DNA from: G963667975 sp963677395
Lineage (GTDB): Bacteria; Bacteroidota; Bacteroidia; Bacteroidales; G963667975
Assembly (NCBI GenBank): GCA_963677395.2
Contig: OY781965.2
Span: forward strand, 744,001 to 808,000
Length of the DNA: 64,000 nucleotides
Direction of reading: 5' to 3'
Positions 17,470-26,400 of the stretch are shown here, piece after piece (the stretch's first letter is position 1; each line of letters starts with the position of its first letter). The position numbers and the translations under genes are program-made. A model generated the notes under the pieces. That model was not told the origin of the DNA and did not search any database. It saw only the letters and a program-made list of their open reading frames with translations.

Positions 17470-18177
17470 TCAATTCCTGTTGCTTTTGCAAATATAAACC
17501 TTTCTGATTCGATCTGTAAAATCACGGGTTCCCCCTCCGTTTTCAATTATACGAAACAATTCGTCGTCCGATTGTTTGAATTTTGAACCAAAAATATAGT
17601 CAAGATTATAATAATCAAGAAGTTGTCTGCATTGTATTGCTGATGGACCCAAAAGAAATTTCTTACAATCGCTTCGGGTTGGATTTAGTAAACTATTGAA
17701 TGTTTGGTTATATACTGTAGTAGCTGTGAAAATAAGCGCATCAGCATTTGCAAGATATTCTTCCTTTTTACTTTCCGGAATTATTTCCGGATCATCTGAT
17801 AATGGGTCAAATATGGAAAGATCGATGCCGATATTGCGAAACTTACGTACCAGTGATGGGAAAAATCCAATCAGTACAATATTTTTGAATTGCGAAAAGT
17901 CAATCACATCAAAAATATCGCCTTCACCATCTTCTGTTTTGTGATTAAAACTTGCATTAAAATAGGCATTCAACAAAACCCGATGCGAATTATTCAGTAA
18001 ATCAATTTTTGCAGGAAATTCTTTAAAATGTTGATTCTCATTATTAAAATGGGAACATACCCCAATGTTTCCGTTTGTGAGTTCCAGTATAAATGAACGT
18101 TCTCCAAAACACCAGCGGGAAATAGAAGACGCATTGAATGAAAACTTGTCTAACAGAAACTTTAGAGGATCAGCCAT
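17470..18177 (-). CDS. DUF364-family protein (putative heavy-metal chelation domain)
   Basis: A 235-residue cytoplasmic protein. The C-terminal half carries the DUF364 pattern: NIVLIGFFPSLVRKF (about 99-113), FDPLSDDPEIIPESKKEEYLANADALIFTATTVYNQTFNSLL (in parts, 123-164) and LLGPSA (175-180). The N-terminal half fits the DUF4213 enolase-like domain that usually precedes it. Family members are described as putative metal chelators and often sit beside metal or molybdenum transport genes; no reaction is established. It is the first gene of the leftward operon that includes ppnP, the ModE-like regulator and a TonB receptor. The intergenic region ahead holds a perfect 24-bp palindrome. Confidence 0.7.
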   Translation of the reverse strand: MADPLKFLLDKFSFNASSISRWCFGERSFILELTNGNIGVCSHFNNENQHFKEFPAKIDLLNNSHRVLLNAYFNASFNHKTEDGEGDIFDVIDFSQFKNIVLIGFFPSLVRKFRNIGIDLSIFDPLSDDPEIIPESKKEEYLANADALIFTATTVYNQTFNSLLNPTRSDCKKFLLGPSAIQCRQLLDYYNLDYIFGSKFKQSDDELFRIIENGGGTRDFTDRIRKVYICKSNRN

Positions 18178-18195
18178 GATTTAATTAATTTTTGG

Positions 18196-18203
18196 CAAAT
18201 CTA
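18196..18203 (-). promoter_or_regulatory. -7 element of the DUF364-ModE operon
   Basis: The minus strand reads TAGATTTG, matching TAnnTTTG, 18 bp ahead of the DUF364 start codon. The -33 position (18223-18226) is a poor match and overlaps the palindrome at 18225-18248, as expected for a regulated promoter. Confidence 0.45.
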
Positions 18204-18210
18204 ATCACTA

Positions 18211-18241
18211 TTTGTTTATTTACACGATATGTTTATCTTTG
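18211..18241 (+). promoter_or_regulatory. Consensus promoter of pruA
   Basis: TTTG at 18211-18214, a 19-base spacer, then TATCTTTG at 18234-18241: an exact fit to the Bacteroidota consensus. It faces pruA, 77 bp ahead of its start codon. The -7 element lies inside the palindrome at 18225-18248. Confidence 0.75.
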
Positions 18242-18248
18242 CATATCG
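18225..18248. promoter_or_regulatory. Perfect palindromic candidate operator (ModE-box-like)
   Basis: CGATATG-N10-CATATCG, 24 bp with perfect 7-bp arms, between divergent pruA and the DUF364-ModE operon. E. coli ModE binds a palindrome of the same total length with CGTTAT and ATAACG ends. Binding by the ModE-like protein encoded nearby is inferred. Confidence 0.5.
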
Positions 18249-18317
18249 AAATATCAAGAGGTTATACAAACTATCAATGTAAAATTTTGTTTGTAAAATC
18301 AGTAAAACAAAAGATAT

Positions 18318-19949
18318 ATGAATAATGCAATTTTTTCATTTGAGCGTCCGAAGAATGAATCTGTAAAAGCGTATGCACCAGGCTCAGAAGAACGGAAACT
18401 GCTCAATACCGAACTTGAACGACAATCTGCTCAGGTTTTGGATATTCCATTAATTATTGGAGGAAAAGAGATTAGAACCGGGAAAACCGGAAATATAGTG
18501 ATGCCACATGACCACGGACATGTATTGGCAACTTATCATATGGCTGGAGAGAATGAAGTCCAAATGGCAATAGAAGCAGCTCTTAAAGCTCGTAAGTACT
18601 GGGAATCTGTATCATGGGTTGAGCGGACGTCCATTGCACAAAAAGCAGCAGAGCTGATTTCAAAGAAATATCGATATATTCTTAATGCGGCTACAATGCT
18701 CGGGCAGAGCAAAAATGCATATCAGGCTGAAATAGATTCAGCTTGTGAAACCATCGATTTTTTACGTTTCAACAACTATTTTGCAACTGAAATTTATAAT
18801 GATCAACCTTTATCCGAAGAAGGAATTATCAATCGTACAGAATATCGTCCTTTGGAAGGATTTGTGCTTGCAATTACGCCGTTTAATTTTACAGCAATTG
18901 CCTCAAACCTGAATATGTCCCCGATTTTGATGGGAAATGCAGTAGTTTGGAAACCTTCTACAACTTCGATACTTTCTAATTATTACCTGATGCAGGTATT
19001 TAAAGAAGCGGGAATTCCTGATGGAATTATCAATTTTATTCCGGGTTCAGGTTCTGTAATCGGAAATGTTTGTTTGAATCATAAAGAATTTGCCGGCTTG
19101 CACTTTACAGGTTCAACCGGGACATTTAACCATATCTGGAGAACCGTAGGTAGCAATCTGGCAAATTATCGTTCATATCCCAAGATGGTGGGGGAAACCG
19201 GAGGGAAAGATTTTATTTTTGTTCATCCATCTGCTCATACCAAAGAAGTTTCTACAGCAATTATACGTGGCGCATTTGAATATCAGGGACAAAAATGCTC
19301 GGCGGCTTCGCGTAGCTATATCCCTAAATCACTCTGGTCACAAATTTGGGAAGAGATGAAAGAAATGTTGGCACAGATTAAGGTTGGAGATGTGAAGGAT
19401 TTTTCAAACTTTATGAATGCGGTAATTGATGAAAATTCTTTTGATAGTATTATGACTTATATCCAAAAAACAAAAGATGCTTCTGATGCTGAGGTAATAT
19501 GGGGAGGAACAGGGGATAAGTCGAAAGGATATTTTATTCAGCCAACTGTTATTTTAACATCAAATCCTCATTTTAAAACCATGGAAGAAGAGATTTTTGG
19601 TCCGGTAATGACGATTTACCTATATGAGGATGATGATTTTGACAAAACGCTTGATATATGTGATCAAACTTCGCCTTATGCATTAACAGGAGCCATTTTC
19701 TCTTCTGACCGTGAAGCATTGAATCATGCTTGCCGTAAACTCAGATATGCTGCCGGGAATATTTATTTTAACGATAAACCAACCGGAGCAGTTGTTGGCC
19801 AGCAACCATTTGGGGGTGCTCGTGCATCAGGTACAAATGATAAAGCCGGAAGTCATCTTAATTTGATTCGTTGGACTAACCCGCGAACCATTAAAGAAAC
19901 CCTACTCCCGCCAACCGACTTTAAGTATCCGTTTTTAAGGGAGGAATAA
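18318..19949 (+). CDS. pruA: L-glutamate gamma-semialdehyde (1-pyrroline-5-carboxylate) dehydrogenase
   Basis: A 543-residue aldehyde dehydrogenase that oxidises glutamate semialdehyde to glutamate with NAD+, the second step of proline breakdown. Catalytic Cys327 is in YQGQKCSAASR, general base Glu293 in GETGGKD, and the NAD-binding region is ITPFNFTAIASNLNMSP. The QGQKCSA context and length are those of the single-function P5C dehydrogenase type seen in Bacteroidota, not the fused PutA form. No proline dehydrogenase gene lies beside it. It is transcribed divergently from the DUF364-ModE operon and shares its palindrome, so coregulation is possible though without an obvious metabolic reason. 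Confidence 0.95.
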   Translation: MNNAIFSFERPKNESVKAYAPGSEERKLLNTELERQSAQVLDIPLIIGGKEIRTGKTGNIVMPHDHGHVLATYHMAGENEVQMAIEAALKARKYWESVSWVERTSIAQKAAELISKKYRYILNAATMLGQSKNAYQAEIDSACETIDFLRFNNYFATEIYNDQPLSEEGIINRTEYRPLEGFVLAITPFNFTAIASNLNMSPILMGNAVVWKPSTTSILSNYYLMQVFKEAGIPDGIINFIPGSGSVIGNVCLNHKEFAGLHFTGSTGTFNHIWRTVGSNLANYRSYPKMVGETGGKDFIFVHPSAHTKEVSTAIIRGAFEYQGQKCSAASRSYIPKSLWSQIWEEMKEMLAQIKVGDVKDFSNFMNAVIDENSFDSIMTYIQKTKDASDAEVIWGGTGDKSKGYFIQPTVILTSNPHFKTMEEEIFGPVMTIYLYEDDDFDKTLDICDQTSPYALTGAIFSSDREALNHACRKLRYAAGNIYFNDKPTGAVVGQQPFGGARASGTNDKAGSHLNLIRWTNPRTIKETLLPPTDFKYPFLREE

Positions 19950-19975
19950 TTAACAATACATTTATTTTAAAGGAG

Positions 19976-20010
19976 AAGAGCTTTATACTGGGTATCGGTA
20001 TAAAGTTCTT
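19976..20010 (+). terminator. Hairpin after pruA
   Basis: Arms 19976-19988 and 19998-20010 pair over 13 bp with one mismatch. The T-run after it is weak, so termination efficiency is uncertain. Confidence 0.45.
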
Positions 20011-20027
20011 TCTGATTTAGCGCGTAA

Positions 20028-21323
20028 CTATTTTATCAAAACCCTGAAGAGTTTGTAAGAATAAAGCAGGTTTATATAGTTTACTGTTGATAGAATTGAT
20101 CCTACATTTGAAACTCCGTTTGTAGTTGAATATCGAAGTTCAACACTATGCCGATTATAGATGCAGCCCATTCCTAATTGGAAACCCAGGTTTATTGATT
20201 TGGTGTTTGTAATAGGTTTTGATTCAAATACTCGTGGTGGAGCAAACTGATATTCCTGTTCTTTTCTCATGTACTGGCTCGTAGTAAGTTCAAATCCGGT
20301 TGATATGCCCGCACCTAGAAAGATTCTTATTTTTTTTAAATTTATGTTATAGCGGGGCATTAAAGCAATATGGAAATGAGATGTCTCAAAATTATATTTG
20401 TATCGGGTGTCGAGATCGTAAATGTCAGTATATGTATAATTTCCATCGAATTTGAATGTATTCCACAAGCCATCAAGCGAAAAACTCAGGTGATTTTTTA
20501 ATCCGGGAACCATTATTTCGGAGCAAAATCCAAAAGTTAACGGATTAGACGTGTAATTTAATGCTCCTGCGGACAAATAATCATTTTTCTTGTCTGTTGT
20601 GAAATTTATTGAGGAGTTTGTGTATCCTGCCGTTAATCCCAGATAAACAGTGACAGGGATCTGTTTGAATAAATAATCGGGTTGCTTTTGGGTAATTGTA
20701 TAATAGCGTTTGAATAACCGCATTAATGAACTCTTAGTGTAGCTGGTATTTATAATCCTGCGCTCCAGTTCGGTAATATTCAGAAAAAATGTTAACAGCT
20801 GAAATTTATAGGTTTGATCTGCCATTAAGTTTAATTCAGCATTGATTATGTTTGCTTTAAATTGAAATTCAAGCATTACAAGTGGCCCATTTTGATCTTT
20901 GACAAAAAAACATTCATAAGTTCTTTTGTCGTATTGATAATAAAGAGAATAAAGGCTTTTTTCGCCCCCGATAAGCTTTAAAAGAAAGACTGTATCCGGA
21001 ATTAAATCGGGTTTATATCCTATAGGATTACGGTTGATGACGTAAAACAGGGATGTATCAATACCCACAATAGCACTGGCGTATATACGGCCTTCAAATT
21101 CGACTGATTCAATATTGTTGGGAGTAAATGTTTTGTACTCCTGTGAGTTTTCTTGTTTAAATTTTAGCTTTCTCGGATTAAAATGTAATCCTTTTACAAC
21201 ATCTATAACTCCTTTTAGTGTATCTCCTTCATAGGTAATTATTTTAGCTGAATAAATACCACTTTGCGAAAAGACTGTAAATACCAGGCACAGCAATACA
21301 AAACTACATACTACTTTTTTCAT
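20028..21323 (-). CDS. Outer-membrane beta-barrel protein of unknown function
   Basis: A 431-residue exported protein: signal peptide (LVFTVFSQ), then a soluble N-terminal domain (about 20-200) of beta strands beginning SGIYSAKIITYEGDTLKGVID, a layout common in Bacteroidota outer-membrane proteins. The C-terminal half, about 225-431, has alternating amphipathic strands (VYLGLTAGYTNSS, TFGFCSEIMVPG, HIALMPRYNIN, NLGFQLGMGCIYNRHSVELRY) and fits a small PorT-like or OprF-like barrel of eight to ten strands. It has no named family and stands alone between pruA (convergent) and tRNA-Thr. Function unknown. Confidence 0.7.
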   Translation of the reverse strand: MKKVVCSFVLLCLVFTVFSQSGIYSAKIITYEGDTLKGVIDVVKGLHFNPRKLKFKQENSQEYKTFTPNNIESVEFEGRIYASAIVGIDTSLFYVINRNPIGYKPDLIPDTVFLLKLIGGEKSLYSLYYQYDKRTYECFFVKDQNGPLVMLEFQFKANIINAELNLMADQTYKFQLLTFFLNITELERRIINTSYTKSSLMRLFKRYYTITQKQPDYLFKQIPVTVYLGLTAGYTNSSINFTTDKKNDYLSAGALNYTSNPLTFGFCSEIMVPGLKNHLSFSLDGLWNTFKFDGNYTYTDIYDLDTRYKYNFETSHFHIALMPRYNINLKKIRIFLGAGISTGFELTTSQYMRKEQEYQFAPPRVFESKPITNTKSINLGFQLGMGCIYNRHSVELRYSTTNGVSNVGSILSTVNYINLLYSYKLFRVLIK

Positions 21324-21481
21324 AAATAATGAATTATTTTGGTTAATTCTGCAAATATATAAAACGAAATAAGGAAATGCAATGATAAATTGCTAAGCAG
21401 AGAAGAGAATGCTATATTTGGGGAGTATGAGAACCCGTAAAAATGAATGAAAAGAAATAGCCGGAGTTAATAACAAGATTG

Positions 21482-21554
21482 AGCCACTCATGGGACTCGA
21501 ACCCACGACCTACGCATTACGAGTGCGTTGCTCTACCAACTGAGCTAAAGTGGC
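21482..21554 (-). tRNA. tRNA-Thr (anticodon CGT)
   Basis: A 73-base cloverleaf on the minus strand. The acceptor stem GCCACTT pairs with GAGTGGC (one G-T pair). The D-arm is GCTC...GAGC, the anticodon stem ACGCA/TGCGT holds loop CTCGTAA (anticodon CGT, reads ACG), and the T-loop is GTTCGAGTC. CCA is not encoded. Confidence 0.95.
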
Positions 21555-21644
21555 TGCTAAAAAATTAATTATGCAAAGTTAGAAAAATATTGCGTTATAG
21601 AAATAACCGGGCTAAAAAATATCGGATAAATCTGTCTTAAACAT

Positions 21645-21682
21645 AAAAAAATAAGGCTCTCAAGTGGGGTGGAAAGCCTTAT
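21645..21682 (-). terminator. Intrinsic terminator of the candidate small RNA
   Basis: On the minus strand ATAAGGCT (21682-21675) pairs with AGCCTTAT (21658-21651). The stem extends by three inner pairs to a 10-base loop and is followed by TTTTTT (21650-21645). Confidence 0.7.
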
Positions 21683-21737
21683 CAGATCGGTTTAGTTAAT
21701 GCCCTATATTTTTACAGAGTGAAAGAGCATAATTGTA
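21645..21737 (-). ncRNA. Candidate small RNA between kbl and tRNA-Thr
   Basis: A perfect Bacteroidota promoter on the minus strand (21744-21774) is followed about 55 bases downstream by a strong hairpin with a six-T tail (21645-21682). The predicted transcript is about 93 bases and has no start codon with a useful frame. The terminator lies before the tRNA-Thr gene, so the promoter does not simply serve the tRNA unless the hairpin is read through. I match it to no known RNA family. Boundaries are inferred from the promoter and hairpin. Confidence 0.45.
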
Positions 21738-21743
21738 AGGCAT

Positions 21744-21774
21744 CAAAAATAAGAACTAAATTGACATGGCCAAA
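21744..21774 (-). promoter_or_regulatory. Perfect consensus promoter in the kbl/tRNA-Thr gap
   Basis: The minus strand carries TTTG (21774-21771), exactly 19 bases, then TATTTTTG (21751-21744): every fixed position of TTTG-N19-TAnnTTTG. No protein gene follows it. Confidence 0.65.
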
Positions 21775-21840
21775 TACATTGGCAATAAAAAATTAACTGA
21801 AAAATCACATTTGAAATGTAAGTATCTCAATTTCCGTAAA

Positions 21841-21884
21841 ATATAAAAAGGAGACCTAAAACAATTCAGGTCTCCTTTTTATAT
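21841..21884. terminator. Terminator of kbl
   Basis: Perfect 17-bp arms (21841-21857 and 21868-21884) around a 10-base loop, with A/T-rich outer ends that give a T-run in both directions. It starts 15 bp past the kbl stop codon. Confidence 0.85.
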
Positions 21885-21898
21885 TTAAGTTAACAAAT

Positions 21899-23089
21899 CT
21901 ACTTGATAACTCCTAATTCTTTACCAACTTTTGTAAAGGCAGCAACACATTTGTCGAGGTGTTCTGTTTCGTGTGCTGCAGAAAGCTGTACACGGATACG
22001 TGCTTGATCTTTCGGAACAACCGGATAGTAGAATCCAATAACATAAATACCTTCTTCGAGTAATTTTGCAGCTACCTGTTGTGATAATTTTGCATCATAC
22101 AGCATTACTGCACAAATTGCAGATTGTGTTGGTTTGATGTCAAAACCTGCTGCTTTCATTTTTTTAACAAAATAAGCAGTATTTGAATGTAATTTATCTT
22201 GTAACTCGTTGGTTTCATCCATCATTTCGAACATACGGATACCTGCAGCAGCTACCATTGGAGGAATTGAGTTTGAGAACAAGTATGGACGTGAACGTTG
22301 ACGTAGCATATCGATAACCTCTTTTTTACCGGTTGTAAATCCGCCGATAGCACCACCAAATGCTTTTCCAAGTGTACCAGTGATGATTTCAACTTTTCCT
22401 TTACAGTTGTAAAGTTCAGTAACTCCACGACCCGTATTTCCAACAACGCCTGCAGAGTGACTTTCGTCAACCATTACCATTGCATCATATTTTTCAGCTA
22501 ATACAAGGATTTTATCTAATGGGGCAACATTTCCATCCATTGAGAAAACACCATCAGTAACGATTAAACGGAAGCGATCGTTTTGAGCAGCAATTAGTTG
22601 TTGTTCCAAATCTGCCATGTCTGCATTGGCATAACGATAGCGTTTTGCTTTACATAAACGTACACCATCAATAATAGATGCATGGTTTAGTGAATCGGAA
22701 ATGATTGCATCTTCTTCGCCCAACAGTGGTTCAAAAACACCACCGTTTGCATCAAAACATGCTGCATAAAGAATGGTATCTTCGGTACCAAAGAAATCAG
22801 CAATCTTTTTTTCAAGTTCCTTGTGAAGATCCTGAGTTCCGCAAATAAAACGAACTGAGGACATTCCATAGCCACGTTGGTCGAGAGCTTTTTTTGCAGC
22901 TTCAATCAATTGTGAATTGTTTGAAAGACCTAAATAGTTATTTGCACAGAAGTTTAATACTTCGTTGCCACCACTAACTTTGATCGGAGCTCCCTGAGGA
23001 GTAACAATAACGCGTTCGTTTTTAAATAATCCAGCTTCTTTGATATCGGCTATTTCTTTTTGAAGATGAGCCTGAAATTTACTGTACAT
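21899..23089 (-). CDS. kbl: Glycine C-acetyltransferase (2-amino-3-ketobutyrate CoA ligase)
   Basis: A 396-residue PLP enzyme of the alpha-oxoamine synthase family. It converts 2-amino-3-ketobutyrate and CoA to glycine and acetyl-CoA, the second step of threonine breakdown. Lys242 in GTLGKAFGGAIGG is the PLP Schiff-base residue, VDESHSAG (Asp208, His211) holds the cofactor ring, and NFCANNYLGL and SVRFICGTQ are family motifs. Length equals E. coli Kbl (398). The start ATG fits a normal N-terminus (MYSKFQAHLQKEI). No threonine dehydrogenase gene is adjacent. It has its own consensus promoter and terminator, so it is monocistronic. Confidence 0.95.
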   Translation of the reverse strand: MYSKFQAHLQKEIADIKEAGLFKNERVIVTPQGAPIKVSGGNEVLNFCANNYLGLSNNSQLIEAAKKALDQRGYGMSSVRFICGTQDLHKELEKKIADFFGTEDTILYAACFDANGGVFEPLLGEEDAIISDSLNHASIIDGVRLCKAKRYRYANADMADLEQQLIAAQNDRFRLIVTDGVFSMDGNVAPLDKILVLAEKYDAMVMVDESHSAGVVGNTGRGVTELYNCKGKVEIITGTLGKAFGGAIGGFTTGKKEVIDMLRQRSRPYLFSNSIPPMVAAAGIRMFEMMDETNELQDKLHSNTAYFVKKMKAAGFDIKPTQSAICAVMLYDAKLSQQVAAKLLEEGIYVIGFYYPVVPKDQARIRVQLSAAHETEHLDKCVAAFTKVGKELGVIK

Positions 23090-23128
23090 ATGGCTAATAT
23101 TTTAAAATTTGTGTTTTGTAATGATGTG

Positions 23129-23158
23129 CAAAGGTATAAATATTCATTGGGTATCAAA
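23129..23158 (-). promoter_or_regulatory. Promoter of kbl
   Basis: The minus strand has TTTG (23158-23155), an 18-base spacer and TACCTTTG (23136-23129), 39 bp before the kbl start codon. It fits the Bacteroidota consensus with a spacer one base short. Confidence 0.65.
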
Positions 23159-23476
23159 AAGAAAGGGAAAAGGATTTTATTGAAGGTTTTGTAAAGTACA
23201 AAATTCGGGTTGGAGATTTGAAAGTATATTCCGATATTTCTGGAAATAAGATGAATGGCATATAAGGGCAGGGTAGTGTAAAGTGCGAAAAGGAAGTATC
23301 GTAATTCGGTTATCAAAAATCGCAAATTCAATTTTTTCTGTAGATTAACGCTAAAAAGAACAGCTGAGAATAAAGGAAAAGGATTGTGTCGTCCTGTTCT
23401 TTTAACTGACTATTAATACACTGACCACTGAATTTCTTTTTTTCTTACATTCGCAACTTCTTAAAATGGAGAAAGA
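23159..23476. other. Intergenic region between divergent kbl and the DUF2723 gene
   Basis: Apart from the kbl promoter at its left edge, I see only a weak plus-strand TACATTCG about 35 bp before the DUF2723 start. No RNA, repeat or further gene is supported. Confidence 0.4.
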
Positions 23477-26400
23477 ATGAAATCATTTCAACGACTAAAC
23501 AACGCCTTAGGTTGGTTTGTATTTGCCATTACATCAATGGTTTATATTGCTACTTCTGAGCCCACAGCCAGCTTTTGGGATTGTGGGGAATATATTGCCA
23601 CATCGTATAAATTAATGGTTGGTCACCCTCCGGGAGCTCCATTTTTCCAGCTTTTGGGACGATTTTTCTCTTTGTTTGCGTTTAATGACGTTACACTGGT
23701 TGCCCGAATGATCAATACCATGTCGGCATTGATGAGTGGCTTTACAATTTTGTTTTTATTCTGGAGTATCACACTTTTGGGAAGAAAACTTGTGGCTCGC
23801 TGGGGCGAATTTACCTCTACAAGCATGTGGGCTGTATTGGGAAGCGGTCTGGTAGGAGCTTTAGCCTATACATTCAGCGATTCATTCTGGTTTTCTGCTG
23901 TGGAAGGTGAGGTTTACGCTTCGTCATCATTTTTTACAGCCGTAACATTCTGGGCAATTCTGAAATGGGAATCTGTTGCGGATGAAAAACATCATTTGCG
24001 CTGGCTTGTCCTGATTGCCTACCTTATTGGCTTGTCTATCGGAGTTCACTTACTGAACTTATTGGCTATTCCGGCGGTAGTGATGGTTTACTATTTTAAA
24101 AAATCGGAAGTTACCCTGAAAAAAACAATTTATGTAACCTTATTTTCATTTGTACTGGTATTTGTAGTACTCTATATCATCGTACCTTATATTGTAATTT
24201 TTTCGGGACTGTTTGAAAGAATGTTCGTGAATACCTTTGGGTTGCCATTCAATGTTGGAACCATCTTTTACTTTGCTCTTTTTATTGGAGGAATTGTTTG
24301 GGGAATTCGTTACTCAATCCGTAAACATAAAGTTATTCTTAATACAGCGTTGCTTGGTTTAATCTTTATCCTTATCGGATATTCAACGTTCTTTATTCTG
24401 GTTATCCGTTCGAATGCAAATACACCTCTGGATGAAAATAATCCGGAAGATGCTACTTCATTGCAGGCATATCTGGCTCGCGAACAGTATGGAAGCACTC
24501 CGCTCTTTTCTGGTCCGTATTACAATGCTCCGGTTGTTGGATATAAAGATGGAAATCCGGTTTATACCAAAGCGTATCAGGTTACTCAGAATGACCGGGT
24601 ACTTGCAAGCTACTACAACAAGCAAATTGCAGAAAAATTTATTGCTGACAATGCAAAATCACTGGGTTCCGATTTAAAAATTAAGGGCACATACGTTATT
24701 TCGGATGCCCGCAAAAATGTTGATGCGGAATACGATCCAAGATTTACCACTTTCTTTCCGCGTATGTACAGCAGTCAGGAGCAAATGCATATTGATGGTT
24801 ACAAGGATTGGGGACATGTAAAAGGAACACCTATCTCTATTACCAATGCACGTGGTGAACAGGAAACGGTATATAAGCCAACTTTCCTCGAAAATATGCG
24901 CTATTTCTTTTTCTATCAGCTTAACTATATGTACTGGCGCTATTTTATGTGGAATTTTGCCGGGAAACAAAATGATTCGCAAGGACGCGGTGATATTAAC
25001 AATGGTAACTGGATTTCCGGTATTTCATTTATTGATGAGATCCGTCTTGGTCCGCAAGACAAGCCTGATGCTATGAAGAATGCCGGAACCAACAAATTTT
25101 ATTTTCTACCATTTATCCTGGGTTTACTAGGATTGTTTTATCAGTTTAAGAAAAGTGGAAGAGATAGCTATGTTGTAGGTCTTCTCTTTATCATGACTGG
25201 TTTTGCCATTGTGATTTACCTGAATCAGTACGCCTATCAACCCCGTGAACGAGATTATGCTTATGCAGCCTCATTCTATGCTTTTGCTATATGGATTGGA
25301 TTAGGTGTGATAGCATTGGTTGACTGGTTACGGGCAAAAATGCAGGGAAATATGGCATTGATGCTTTCGATAGGACTATCGTTGATTTTGGTTCCAGGAA
25401 TTATGGCTAAAGAGGGTTGGGACGATCATAATCGCGCGAACCGTTACACTGCACGCGATTTTGCAATCAATTATCTGGAATCATGCGCTCCAAATGCAAT
25501 ATTGTTTACCAATGGCGATAATGACACATTCCCCTTGTGGTATGTGCAGGAAGTTGAGGGTATTCGTCGCGATGTACGCGTGGTAAACCTTAGCCTGCTG
25601 AATACAGACTGGTATGTTGATCAGATGAAGCGTCGTGCATACGAATCGGCTCCGGTTGAATTCTCACTTACCAAAGAGCAATATATTCAGGGAGTCCGCG
25701 ACTTTGTTGCATTTGATCCGAGCATGAATCCGGGAGGTCAGTATGTAAATATTAAAGAAGCGATGGATTTTGTGAAAAACGATAATCATGTTCGTATGAT
25801 ATCGAATGGTCAGAGTATCAATTTTTTTCCTACAAACCGATTCAGTATTCCGGTTGATACAACACTGGTGTTGAAAAACGGCACACTATCGCCTTCGTTA
25901 AAAGGTAAGATGTTGAAGAGCGTTGACTGGCAGATTGATGCAATGGGTGTTCAGAAAAACAGCCTGATGATCCTTGATCTGCTGGCAAATTTCGACTGGA
26001 AACGTCCGGTTTATTTTGCAATTACTACTGGAAACGATGCGTATATTGGCTTAACCGATTACTTCCAGCTTGAAGGGCTTACCTATCGCTTGATTCCGGC
26101 AAAAATCCCAAGTTCCGACGGTCAAACCGGATTTGTGAATACCTCCATCATGTATAACAACCTGATGAATAAATTCAAATGGGGAAACATGGATAAGGAA
26201 GGTGTTTATCTTGACGAAACCAACCTGCGCATGATTATGAATTTACGCAATAATTTTGCACGTTTGGCTGATCAGTTAGTTGTGGAAGGAAAGAAAGATT
26301 CTGCATTGAAAGTGCTTGACCGTTGCATGGAACTGATGCCCGAAAAGCGCGTTCCTTACAATATATATATCACTCCGATTATCGAATCATACTTAAAAGC

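Noticed and set aside
17430..17546. Longer PpnP start at 17546
   Set aside because: The extra 39 residues overlap the DUF364 coding end, lack similarity to the family and make the protein too long; the ATG at 17429 gives the typical N-terminus.
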